Shown one piece after another: positions 1 through 7,101 of a stretch of 13,792 bases of DNA; within the stretch, counting starts at the first letter, position 1, and each line of letters opens with the position of its first letter. The stretch covers positions 1-13,792 of the forward strand of contig CAYFUR010000100.1 of the NCBI GenBank assembly GCA_964346275.1, given 5' to 3'. Origin of the DNA: CAYFUR01 sp964346275. Its GTDB lineage: Bacteria > Sumerlaeota > Sumerlaeia > SLMS01. A program made the translations under genes and the position numbers. The notes below the pieces were generated by a model. It searched no databases and was not told where the DNA came from. It saw nothing but the letters and a program-made list of their open reading frames with translations.

Positions 1-54
1 TCGTGCAGTTCCCGGCTGATCCGAGCGCGCTCGGATCAGCCGGGAACTGCACGA
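1..54. repeat. Perfect 54-bp palindrome at the window edge, probable fold-back artefact
   Basis: Bases 1-27 are the exact reverse complement of bases 28-54, with no loop. The right arm codes for the conserved H-box of a histidine kinase (E-R-A-R-I-S-R-E-L-H-D). That frame continues plausibly back to about base 23, then meets a TGA stop at 17-19 inside the left arm. The centre lies in a 10-bp palindrome, GAGCGCGCTC (23-32), which is itself natural coding sequence. The simplest reading is that the left arm is a copied-back duplicate of the right arm, made during library preparation or assembly at this small palindrome, and is not genomic. A genuine terminator-like hairpin inside a kinase gene is much less likely. 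Confidence 0.85.
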
Positions 55-652
55 TGGCGTGGGCCAGCAATTGACAGCCATGAAATACATGCTGGAGTCG
101 GTCCGGTCGGCAGCAAAATCCGGGGATGAAAAGAAGCTCGCCGCGAATATTTCCGAGGCGAGAGAGTTCGCAACGCAGATTATCAGTGAATTGCGTTCCA
201 TCAGCCTGGACTTACGGCCGACGATGCTGGACGACCTTGGCCTGTCGCCGACGGTGGAGTGGCTGGCGCGCCAGATCTCCGAGCGCCACGAACTCAAGGT
301 CGAGGTCGAAGCAAATCTCGATGAATCAGACATCGAGCCGGAAATTGCCACCGCGGTTTACCGGATCATTCAGGAAGCACTTGCCAATGTGGGCAAACAC
401 GCGAAAGCAACCAAAGCTCGTGTTGGGCTGGAACTGAAAGGAGATGGCCTGTTGTCCATCATTATCGAGGATAACGGTGTCGGATTTGACCAGCATTCGC
501 TGCAGGATTTGCAAACCAGCAAGGGATGCAGCGGCATTTTGAACATGAAGGAACGAGCCCGTTTCCTCGGCGGAGAGTTTCGGCTTGAAACACTTCGGGG
601 AAAAGGAACCAAATTGTTTGTGACGATACCCGTCAAGGAGACAGATAAATAA
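23..652 (+). CDS. Sensor histidine kinase, NarL/DegS (HisKA_3) type, 5'-truncated
   Basis: C-terminal catalytic part of a two-component sensor kinase; it should autophosphorylate on His and pass phosphate to the regulator directly downstream. The frame contains the H-box R-E-L-H-D-G-V-G-Q-Q-L, with the phosphoacceptor His at 50-52. A helical dimerisation segment with S-L-D-L-R-P follows. The ATPase domain has an N-box (I-I-Q-E-A-L-A-N-V-G-K-H, from 365), a G1 box (E-D-N-G-V-G-F, from about 467) and a G2 region (G-C-S-G-I-L-N-M-K-E-R-A, from 524). The first Gly of the usual G-x-G-L is shifted or replaced. The GTG at 59 is not the real start because the essential H-box lies before it; the true N-terminus and sensor domain are lost at the window edge behind the 1-54 palindrome. 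The stop abuts the regulator's ATG, so the two are co-transcribed. Confidence 0.9.
   Translation, partial: ERARISRELHDGVGQQLTAMKYMLESVRSAAKSGDEKKLAANISEAREFATQIISELRSISLDLRPTMLDDLGLSPTVEWLARQISERHELKVEVEANLDESDIEPEIATAVYRIIQEALANVGKHAKATKARVGLELKGDGLLSIIIEDNGVGFDQHSLQDLQTSKGCSGILNMKERARFLGGEFRLETLRGKGTKLFVTIPVKETDK
635..640 (+). promoter_or_regulatory. Ribosome binding site of the response regulator
   Basis: AAGGAG lies inside the last codons of the kinase gene, 12 nt before the ATG at 653. It supports translation starting right after the kinase stop codon. Confidence 0.6.
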
Positions 653-1327
653 ATGCCTCAGGAACGCGAGATCCGAATCCTGATTGCGGATGACCATACG
701 ATTGTCCGCCAAGGCTTGAAACGAATCCTGGAGGATGAGCCAGGAATCGAAGTCGTCGGCGAAGCCGTGGATGGCCGCGATGCCGTGGCGAAGGCAATGG
801 ACCTGATGCCCGACATCGTTCTTATGGACCTTTCCATGCCGAGCCTTCATGGCCTCGAAGCGACCAGGCAAATCACCAAGCGCCTCCCGAAATCACGCGT
901 GCTGATTTTGAGCATGCACAAAAACGAAGGGTACGTTCTCCAATCCCTTCAGGCTGGCGGCAGCGGCTATATCCTGAAGGATTCGGCCTCGGAAGAAGTC
1001 GCGGGCGCCATCCGCTCGGTCAGCCGCGGAGACAGTTATCTTTCGCCTTCAATCAGCCGCGTCGTAATCGAGGATTATCTCCGGCTCAGTACTCCAGGCA
1101 CTGAGGGAGCCAAGTCACTCTACGATACCCTGACAGTGCGGGAGCGGGAAATCTTCCAGCTTCTCGCCGAAGGGCTCAAGAACCAGGAAATCGCCGAGCG
1201 GCTGCATGTTTCGGTCAAAACGGTGGAAACCCACCGGGCCCATATCATGGAGAAGCTGAATCTGAACAATATTGCCGAACTCGTGAAATACTCCATCGAG
1301 ATCGGCATCGTTCAACTCGACGCCTGA
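653..1327 (+). CDS. Response regulator, NarL/FixJ family (receiver plus LuxR HTH)
   Basis: Cytoplasmic DNA-binding response regulator of 224 residues, the usual size for the NarL/FixJ family. The receiver domain (about 6-122) has the acidic pair D13/D14, phosphoacceptor D59 in V-L-M-D-L-S-M-P, the switch residue S87 in L-I-L-S-M, and K109 in Y-I-L-K-D. After a linker, the LuxR-type helix-turn-helix spans about 158-222, with L-T-V-R-E-R-E-I at its start and the recognition-helix motif V-S-V-K-T-V-E-T-H-R. Its ATG follows the kinase stop directly with no intergenic base, so it is the cognate partner of that kinase. The closest known pattern is the NarXL, UhpBA and DegSU type. The regulon cannot be inferred. 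A strong hairpin terminator follows. Confidence 0.95.
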   Translation: MPQEREIRILIADDHTIVRQGLKRILEDEPGIEVVGEAVDGRDAVAKAMDLMPDIVLMDLSMPSLHGLEATRQITKRLPKSRVLILSMHKNEGYVLQSLQAGGSGYILKDSASEEVAGAIRSVSRGDSYLSPSISRVVIEDYLRLSTPGTEGAKSLYDTLTVREREIFQLLAEGLKNQEIAERLHVSVKTVETHRAHIMEKLNLNNIAELVKYSIEIGIVQLDA

Positions 1328-1351
1328 TTTGCCCTGAAAACCCATCAAGGA

Positions 1352-1386
1352 AAAAGGCCTCTCCCCGGAGCTGGGAGTGGCCTTTT
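1352..1386. terminator. Bidirectional intrinsic terminator between convergent genes
   Basis: AAAAGGCC (1352-1359) pairs with GGCCTTTT (1379-1386). After one mismatch the stem continues with CTCCC (1361-1365) against GGGAG (1373-1377), leaving a 7-nt loop. A T-rich run follows on the plus strand and an A-rich run precedes it, so the hairpin can stop the response regulator transcript and the opposing 1416-4490 transcript. Confidence 0.8.
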
Positions 1387-1415
1387 CTTCATGTGATCAT
1401 ACGGCGTTCCCACGG

Positions 1416-4400
1416 TCAAGAGGCTGCCTCTGCCTGTTCCAGTAACGCATCCACTTGCTCGCGCAATTCCTGAATCTTTTTCTCGTCTGTTCCCCACGCG
1501 GCCGCTTGTTCCAGGTATTCCCGCGCCCGGTTTTCCGAACCATACTTGGCGTAGGACCTGGCTGCGACAGAGTACACTCCGAAGGCGCTCCGGCGGAGGG
1601 AATCGCCGGAATCAGCGATGAGGTTTTCGGGAGGCAGGAAGCTTATGGTTTCTTTTGCGTAGGTCACCGCCTGCTCCAATCGCCCCTGCATGTAAAAGAC
1701 TTCGGCGAGCCCCTGGCCAATCACGATCGTGTTCATGGTCGGGGAGGCCTTGGATGTTTCGAAATGGCGAATCAACTCCTCGAAGTCCAGGATTCGCTCG
1801 ATAGAGCTGTCGCCGGGCACAAGCTCGAGAGCCTGCATATAAAGGCGGCAGGCTTGTTTGAAGTCGTACAGGCGATAGGCGCTGTGTCCCTTGAAGACGA
1901 TGACGTTTGCCTGTTGAAGCCGCCACAGGCGCTCATCCATACCTTCGGGCATATTCTCCACGATCTCGCTGACGGGCACCTGCACGTCGTATATTCCCAT
2001 TTGATTGTCGCGCAAAGGCCTCGTGTCGTAGCCGAACTTGGGCGATTCGAATTCGATGATCGGGTGGTCCTCGGTATTGAGGGGATAGGGATCGAGCAGC
2101 TCGTCGAGTGTTCGCTCGTCGGCCACGAAGGAGGAGATCAGCTTGGCCGGGTCGCGCAGCCCGATTTCATCCAGGTCATTCTGGATGTTGGCCATGCTGG
2201 TTGCTTCAACGATTTCCTCATAGTCGATTTTCAACGGGCCTTTTGTTGCGATGAGCAGGCAATAATGGGTCGGCTGGTTGGTGAAATACCAGACGGACAT
2301 TTCGGGAAACACCGTTTGAAAGGTGTGCAGCGCCGTGCGGAAGGCGCGGTCGGAAAGACCGGCGAGAGGCATCCAGACCACCACCAGGCCGTCGTCGGTG
2401 ATGCGTTCGCGGCAGAGCTGAAAATACTGCAAATCATAGAGGTTTGCGTTGGACTTGTAGCGCAGATCGGTGCAGTCCGTTGCGATGACGTCATATTCCA
2501 CATCGGCAAAGCGGAGGTAGGATCGCGCGTCGTCTATCAGCACTTTAAAACGCGGATCGAAAGTTTTGAAACCCGGGGCCGGTTCGTATTTGTAATCTTC
2601 CATGGGGTGGCGGAAACCTTCGATCCAATCCGCTCCCGATGCCCTGGCGTCCTGGAGCATTTCATCAGGGACGATGATGCCATGGTTCGAGTCGGTGAGT
2701 GCCGGTGCCGCCCGCAGGACTTCCGGGGCGATTTCGATGGTGTGGATTTTCTCGATGTCCGGATAGAGCGTATAGCTGTAGCTCGCGCCACCGGAACCGA
2801 AGCCGACACTGAGGACGCGATTCGCCTCGCCGCCTAAAAGCATCATGGGCATGTGGGCGAGGGACTTCTGGTCGGTCAGCATGATTTTATCCGTTCCCGC
2901 GACGCCCACATCATCAACGTAGATCATCCGGTCGCCGGAATTGTTTTCCACGACGCTGATCGTGGCCATGGCCCCTTCCTCGTAATGGACCATGTTCTCG
3001 TTCGGCTGGATGCGCTGGAGCTGCGTGTCGGAGATTCCGATGCGCACGGGAACAAAAAGAGCAAGGACCAGGCAGGCGACAGCATAGGCGAGGCGGGGCT
3101 GGCGCGGCGTTGCCATGTCCTTATAGAACAGCAGCGCGGACAGAAACAGATTCGCACCCGCGAGAATCGCAATCGTTCCCGTGATTCCCAGCCACGGGAT
3201 CAGCACGAATCCGGCAAAGAAAGAGCCCAGGATCGCGCCCACTGTGTTCAAGGCATAGACGCGGGCAACGTCTATACCGAGATGGCGCATGGACCCGACC
3301 GCGAGTTTTGTGACAACGGGAAAGGCCATGCCCATGAGAAGCGTCGGAATGCCGATGGCCGCGGCAGTCTTCAGCATCACGTTGAGCACGGCATTCCAGT
3401 AGATGAGAGAACCATCCGGCCTGATCTCCGCCAGGGCCGGCAAATCCTGGAGGATGACAAAGTAGGAAAAACCGCCACTGAGACCGATAAGCGCCTGGAT
3501 CAATGCGTAGAGCCTCAGGAGATTGCCCTGGCGGTCGACCACCGCCTGCATCAGGGCACTGCCAAGTGCGAGTCCGAGGAGGAAGACCAGCAGCATGCCG
3601 CTGAAGCTGTAGGTTGTCGACTTGAGCGTGTCGAAACTGAAGATCAGCGCGCGCGTCCAGCAGACCTGGTACGCCAGCGCCACAAAGCCGCTGGCGAGAT
3701 AAGTTCCAAGAACCAGGCGGATCACACCGGGAGAGAGGCGCGGGGCCTCTGGATCCGGTTCCCGCTCTTCGACCTCGGCCTTGGGGGCGTCCTGGACAAC
3801 CGCTTCGGAGCGGAAATACCGCATGCCGAGGTAGACGCTGAGGCCGCCGATGATGAAATCGACCACGACCGCCGCCAGAGTAGTTTTGAAAATCCCCAAG
3901 TGCTCCAACAGGAAAAAGCCCGCGGCAAAAACACCGATGACGGCGCCGGCGGTGTTCAGGGCGTAGAGCCCACCGACTCGATGGCCAATTTCGTGAAGAT
4001 TGCGTGTGATCGCTTTGCTCAGAATCGGGAGCGTCGCCCCCATCAGGGTCGTTGGAATAAGAAGGAGAATGAAAACCGTGACGAATCGGATCAGGGAAAA
4101 CAGGAGGAAAGAATTGTCGCCCTCTGTGCTGTAAATGCTATCGATGATCGGATGGGTTCCGCGAAGCAGCCAGGGGAAAGCCAGCGCCGTGGCCCCGATC
4201 GCCATTTCGACAAAGCCGTAAACCATCAGGGGCCGCCGCATGCGGTCGGCCCGTTTTCCGAGCAGGTAACTTCCCAGGGCGAGCCCGCCCATAAAGGCGC
4301 TGAGGACAGTGGAGACAGCGTAAAGGGAGCTGCCGAAGTGAGTCGTAAGCTGGCGCGTCCAGACGACCTCGTAGACGAGAGCGGTCGCTCCGGAAAGCAG

Positions 4401-4490
4401 GAAAATCAGCGCCACGGCGAAAGAAGCGCCTTTGGGAGGATGCGATGCGACGGGGGACGTTTTTTCGGGGGAAGTAGAGACGGAAGTCAT
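1416..4490 (-). CDS. Fused MFS-like membrane / spermidine-synthase-like protein with TPR-like tail
   Basis: 1024-residue inner-membrane protein of the 'fused MFS/spermidine synthase' type. Residues about 22-225 and 255-475 are two related multi-TM halves. Each carries an A-L-x-Y-x-V-x-W-T-R motif, a G-L-A-L-G-S motif, a P-T-x-L-M-G motif and a Y-A-L-N-T-x-G-A motif. Residues about 500-750 resemble the polyamine-synthase Rossmann domain: D-Q-K-S-L-A-H-M-P, a nucleotide-binding loop V-G-F-G-S-G-G (562-568), an acidic strand end I-E-I-A-P-E, D-D-A-R-S-Y-L (653-659) and Y-D-V-I-A-T-D-C-T-D (666-675), echoing the D-S-T-D of spermidine synthase. Residues about 855-1020 are helical, TPR-like repeats. 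Aminopropyl or methyl transfer is possible, but the substrate is unknown. The ATG at 4488-4490 is the only Met before the first TM helix; its Shine-Dalgarno is weak. It is transcribed alone. Confidence 0.85.
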   Translation of the reverse strand: MTSVSTSPEKTSPVASHPPKGASFAVALIFLLSGATALVYEVVWTRQLTTHFGSSLYAVSTVLSAFMGGLALGSYLLGKRADRMRRPLMVYGFVEMAIGATALAFPWLLRGTHPIIDSIYSTEGDNSFLLFSLIRFVTVFILLLIPTTLMGATLPILSKAITRNLHEIGHRVGGLYALNTAGAVIGVFAAGFFLLEHLGIFKTTLAAVVVDFIIGGLSVYLGMRYFRSEAVVQDAPKAEVEEREPDPEAPRLSPGVIRLVLGTYLASGFVALAYQVCWTRALIFSFDTLKSTTYSFSGMLLVFLLGLALGSALMQAVVDRQGNLLRLYALIQALIGLSGGFSYFVILQDLPALAEIRPDGSLIYWNAVLNVMLKTAAAIGIPTLLMGMAFPVVTKLAVGSMRHLGIDVARVYALNTVGAILGSFFAGFVLIPWLGITGTIAILAGANLFLSALLFYKDMATPRQPRLAYAVACLVLALFVPVRIGISDTQLQRIQPNENMVHYEEGAMATISVVENNSGDRMIYVDDVGVAGTDKIMLTDQKSLAHMPMMLLGGEANRVLSVGFGSGGASYSYTLYPDIEKIHTIEIAPEVLRAAPALTDSNHGIIVPDEMLQDARASGADWIEGFRHPMEDYKYEPAPGFKTFDPRFKVLIDDARSYLRFADVEYDVIATDCTDLRYKSNANLYDLQYFQLCRERITDDGLVVVWMPLAGLSDRAFRTALHTFQTVFPEMSVWYFTNQPTHYCLLIATKGPLKIDYEEIVEATSMANIQNDLDEIGLRDPAKLISSFVADERTLDELLDPYPLNTEDHPIIEFESPKFGYDTRPLRDNQMGIYDVQVPVSEIVENMPEGMDERLWRLQQANVIVFKGHSAYRLYDFKQACRLYMQALELVPGDSSIERILDFEELIRHFETSKASPTMNTIVIGQGLAEVFYMQGRLEQAVTYAKETISFLPPENLIADSGDSLRRSAFGVYSVAARSYAKYGSENRAREYLEQAAAWGTDEKKIQELREQVDALLEQAEAAS

Positions 4491-4758
4491 GAAAGCGAAA
4501 GTCTGTTCAATCTGGCGGAATCAGCCGCGCGCGAAAAGAGGCGGCTTAAGACGGCAAAGGCTCTTAACATCAGGGCCTTATGGCAACGGATTTCAGCCAC
4601 TTTTTGACGAGCTTGCTCATCTGAAGAATAAAGGTCCAGCATCATCGAGGCTTTCCCCTTGCTTGAGATTGACTTTGGGAACGGTTGCCCGCTAAGTGGC
4701 CCTTATTCCGCTGCTTTGGGCCCATGTGAATGAAAGGCCTTTAAGTCTGGTCAGATCA
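4491..4758. other. Divergent intergenic region, no gene found
   Basis: This 268-bp gap separates the divergent fused membrane gene and tatA, so it must hold promoters for both. A TTGACT (4669-4674) resembles a -35 box, but no good -10 follows at 16-18 bp. A 10-bp palindrome AAAGGCCTTT sits at 4733-4742. No convincing small gene, riboswitch or operator was recognised. Confidence 0.5.
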
Positions 4759-5076
4759 ATGAATCAACTTGCTTTTATCCAAAACATCGGCATGCCCGAA
4801 ATGGTGGCGATTTTCATCGTTGCCCTCCTGATTTTCGGGCCGAAAAGCCTCCCGAAACTCGGCCGGGCTCTTGGGCGTGGAATGCGGGAATTCCGCGAGG
4901 CCAGCAGCAAGGTGACGGAAACCTTCCAGTCTTTGGGCGAGGAGGAGGAGCGGCCTGCTCCCCGGAAACAGCATGAACCGGAACCGGAAGTTGAGCCGGA
5001 GAAGAGCGAAAAGCCCCGGGAAGAGAGTGGCGCCGAAGAAGAAAAACCTGAGCCTGCCCGGTCCGAAAAGACCTGA
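4759..5076 (+). CDS. tatA: Sec-independent protein translocase protein TatA/TatE
   Basis: Pore-forming or assembly component of the twin-arginine translocase, which exports folded proteins across the inner membrane. From the ATG at 4759 it is 105 residues. A short N-terminal segment leads to M-P-E-M-V (12-16), then one TM helix (about 14-28). The family hinge F-G-P-K-S-L-P-K-L-G-R (26-36) and an amphipathic helix to about residue 50 follow. The tail (about 60-105) is disordered, rich in Glu, Pro, Lys and Arg, and typical of TatA. An in-frame GTG at 4696 would add 21 residues before the normal TatA start, so I reject it. No strong Shine-Dalgarno precedes the ATG. tatC follows after 26 bp. TatB is not excluded, but TatA fits better. 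Confidence 0.9.
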   Translation: MNQLAFIQNIGMPEMVAIFIVALLIFGPKSLPKLGRALGRGMREFREASSKVTETFQSLGEEEERPAPRKQHEPEPEVEPEKSEKPREESGAEEEKPEPARSEKT

Positions 5077-5102
5077 AATCCTGATCTCCACCGGTCCGTT
5101 CC

Positions 5103-6077
5103 GTGTCATCTGATGAAACGCCCGACAACAACCTGAGCTTTCTTGACCATCTGGAGGAGTTGCGCTCGCGGCTGATCAAGTCCCTTCTCGCTGTCACCGT
5201 TGGGGTCATCATCGCTTATTCCATTATCGATTACCCGCTGGAATGGCTGATGAAGCCGATGGTGCGGTCCCAGGAGATCGCGACGGAAAAACGGAAAGAG
5301 CGGTTGAATGCCCTGGAGTTTGAGGTCGCCGGGGATGGCACGCTCAAGGTGAGGAACTGGCAAGCGGGCCAGAGCATCGAAGGCGCCGAACGTATTTCTT
5401 TTTTCAGTCCGGACCAGGAAGAGCCGCTGGGCGTCTGGAGGGCGCGGGAAACGGCACCGCTGATTTATCTCCGGCCCATCGACCCGTTCATGATTCCCAT
5501 CAAGGCATCGCTTCTTCTGGGGATGGTGCTGGCTCTGCCGGTGATTCTCTACCAGCTATGGGCCTTTGTCGCCCCCGGGCTGCTGGCGAATGAGAAGAAA
5601 CTGGTCATCCCCCTTATTGTGGCGGGCACGCTGTTGTTTCCTCTCGGGGCGGCCTTTGCTTATTTTCTTCTGGATTTTACGCTGCTTTTCTTCTCACGCT
5701 TTGTTCTCGACCATACGATGGTCCAGAATGATGCGCGGGCTTATCTCAGTTTTGTGCTGACCATGATGCTTGCCTTTGGCTTTGTCTTCGAGTTGCCTCT
5801 TGCTATCGTTCTGGCCACCCGGACGGGCCTGGTGAAAGTGTCCTGGCTGGCCGAGCGCCGCCCCCATATCTTTATTGTTCTGTTGGTGCTGGCTGCTGTA
5901 ATTACCCCCACCGGCGATCCGGTCACACTCATGGCGATGGCTTTGCCGCTCCAGATCCTCTTCGAGATTTCCCTCGTGGTGAGCCGGTTCCTGGACCGCC
6001 GGAGCGGTGTCGAAGATGAAGCCGGGGAAAAGGGAGAGGACGATGATTTCTACGAGACGGAGCCGCCAGGAACATGA
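5103..6077 (+). CDS. tatC: Sec-independent protein translocase TatC, with enlarged first loop
   Basis: Multi-spanning Tat receptor that binds twin-arginine signal peptides. It has 324 residues against about 250-260 in most TatC proteins. Family marks are F-L-D-H-L-E-E-L-R-S-R-L (13-24) before TM1, P-V-I-L-Y-Q-L-W-A-F-V-A-P-G-L (145-159), N-E-K (163-165, the conserved cytoplasmic-loop Glu), F-G-F-V-F-E-L-P (225-232) and I-T-P-T-G-D-P (267-273). The extra length is mostly residues about 50-125, between TM1 and P-I-D-P-F (125-129), the place of the usual P-T-E-P-F. This loop should be periplasmic. A charged tail (about 298-324) is also present. The start is GTG at 5103, the only sensible start before the H-L-E-E-L-R motif. 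The last 4 nt overlap the next gene. Confidence 0.95.
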   Translation: MSSDETPDNNLSFLDHLEELRSRLIKSLLAVTVGVIIAYSIIDYPLEWLMKPMVRSQEIATEKRKERLNALEFEVAGDGTLKVRNWQAGQSIEGAERISFFSPDQEEPLGVWRARETAPLIYLRPIDPFMIPIKASLLLGMVLALPVILYQLWAFVAPGLLANEKKLVIPLIVAGTLLFPLGAAFAYFLLDFTLLFFSRFVLDHTMVQNDARAYLSFVLTMMLAFGFVFELPLAIVLATRTGLVKVSWLAERRPHIFIVLLVLAAVITPTGDPVTLMAMALPLQILFEISLVVSRFLDRRSGVEDEAGEKGEDDDFYETEPPGT

Positions 6078-7042
6078 GCCAAGGAACCCATCGGCCATCC
6101 CTGCTTGTCCTGGATCGTGAACCCGGTGCTCCTTCGCCGCTCTACGACACGGCCCGCCAGTTCGGCTCCCTGAAACTTTTGTCCTCATTGGACGAATTGA
6201 TCGAGGAGGCGAACGAGTCTCCCAGATCCATATTGCTCCTCGACATTGCCACTTTGCGCGATACCAGCCGGGCGCGCCTCAGCCGTCTCCAAGACCTTCG
6301 AAAAAGCCATCCCACGGGCCTCGTGACAGATCTCTATCTCGAACAATACCTCATGGATCTGCGGAGCTGGGGCATTTACCAGGTCATGGTGAAGACGATT
6401 CCCACCACGCTGGATTTCTTTCAGCATTTTGTAGATTGTCTGAAAGATCCCGGAAGTGGTTTCGGCCTGATGCGATATATGCAGGGCACCTGCGAGGTCT
6501 ATGCGCGGACAGCGAAAACCCTGGAGGACAAGCATCGCCGCGTCGGCGAGATCATCGATCATTTTGCAACGTCTGGATTCGATGTGCACGAGCTTTACGA
6601 CGTGCGCCTCGTTTTGGAAGAGGTTCTCAACAACGCTTTTTTCCATGCTTTCAAAGACGCAGAGGGGAACGACAAATACAATATCCATGATTTCACCGAA
6701 CTCGAGGAAGCCGAGCAGATCCGGATCGAATTTGGCAGCAGTGGCGTCACTGCGGGATTCTGCGTGTCGGATTCCGTGGGGACATTGACGCTCCAGACAA
6801 TCTTTCACAAGCTCGAGCGCCAGTTGAACCACGATGGCCTCTTCGACGAAAGCGGCCGCGGACTCTATCTTTGCCGGATTCTTTCCTCGGTCACGGTGAT
6901 CAATATCCGTGAGGGGAAGCAGACCCAGATCATCGCCCTGTTCGATGACCGCCGCCGGCAAAAAGAGCCCAAGCCTTTTATCATTAATTACATCCCGAAA
7001 CCAGATGGCCGGAATTCGCCACTTGATCCCGAGCTGGATTAA
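6074..7042 (+). CDS. Degenerate receiver domain fused to an RsbW/SpoIIAB-like ATPase domain
   Basis: Soluble regulator of 322 residues. Residues about 8-125 look like a diverged CheY-type receiver: L-L-V-L-D with D14, S-I-L-L-L-D with D57 at the phosphoacceptor position, and V-M-V-K with K107 at the conserved Lys. Residues about 145-290 form a GHKL ATPase domain of the anti-sigma-factor or serine kinase type. It has an N-box L-E-E-V-L-N-N-A-F-F-H-A (181-192), a G1-like C-V-S-D-S-V-G-T (230-237) and a G2-like E-S-G-R-G-L-Y-L (259-266). There is no histidine-kinase H-box. An insertion of about 25 residues (195-215) follows the N-box. The ATG overlaps the tatC stop (ATGA), so translation is coupled. 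It may sequester a partner protein, but none is encoded here. The function is inferred from domains only. Confidence 0.75.
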   Translation: MSQGTHRPSLLVLDREPGAPSPLYDTARQFGSLKLLSSLDELIEEANESPRSILLLDIATLRDTSRARLSRLQDLRKSHPTGLVTDLYLEQYLMDLRSWGIYQVMVKTIPTTLDFFQHFVDCLKDPGSGFGLMRYMQGTCEVYARTAKTLEDKHRRVGEIIDHFATSGFDVHELYDVRLVLEEVLNNAFFHAFKDAEGNDKYNIHDFTELEEAEQIRIEFGSSGVTAGFCVSDSVGTLTLQTIFHKLERQLNHDGLFDESGRGLYLCRILSSVTVINIREGKQTQIIALFDDRRRQKEPKPFIINYIPKPDGRNSPLDPELD

Positions 7043-7066
7043 GCCGAATCAACCTGCTCTGGCGCG

Positions 7067-7095
7067 TTGACGGATTCCGCGGGACAACGTAGGAT
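7067..7095 (+). promoter_or_regulatory. Putative sigma-70-like promoter directly before mgtE
   Basis: TTGACG (7067-7072) and TAGGAT (7090-7095) are separated by exactly 17 bp, matching the -35 and -10 consensus at 5/6 and 4/6. The -10 box lies 6 nt before the mgtE ATG, so transcription would begin at about the start codon and give a leaderless message. It also overlaps the weak AGGA that could serve as a ribosome binding site for read-through transcripts. Confidence 0.4.
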
Positions 7096-7101
7096 GCCCT
7101 C

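Noticed and set aside
4579..4595. Possible sigma-54 promoter (TGGCAACGGATTTCAGC)
   Set aside because: The spacing between the GG and GC elements is 2 nt too long for a -24/-12 promoter.
2853..4607. Long open frame (584 codons) on the plus strand opposite the fused membrane protein
   Set aside because: It is rich in charged residues with no recognisable domain and lies wholly in the shadow of a strongly supported membrane protein gene. It arises from the codon bias of the opposite strand.
4696..4758. N-terminal extension of TatA from an in-frame GTG
   Set aside because: It would add 21 residues before the usual TatA N-terminus, with no family support; the ATG at 4759 gives a normal TatA.
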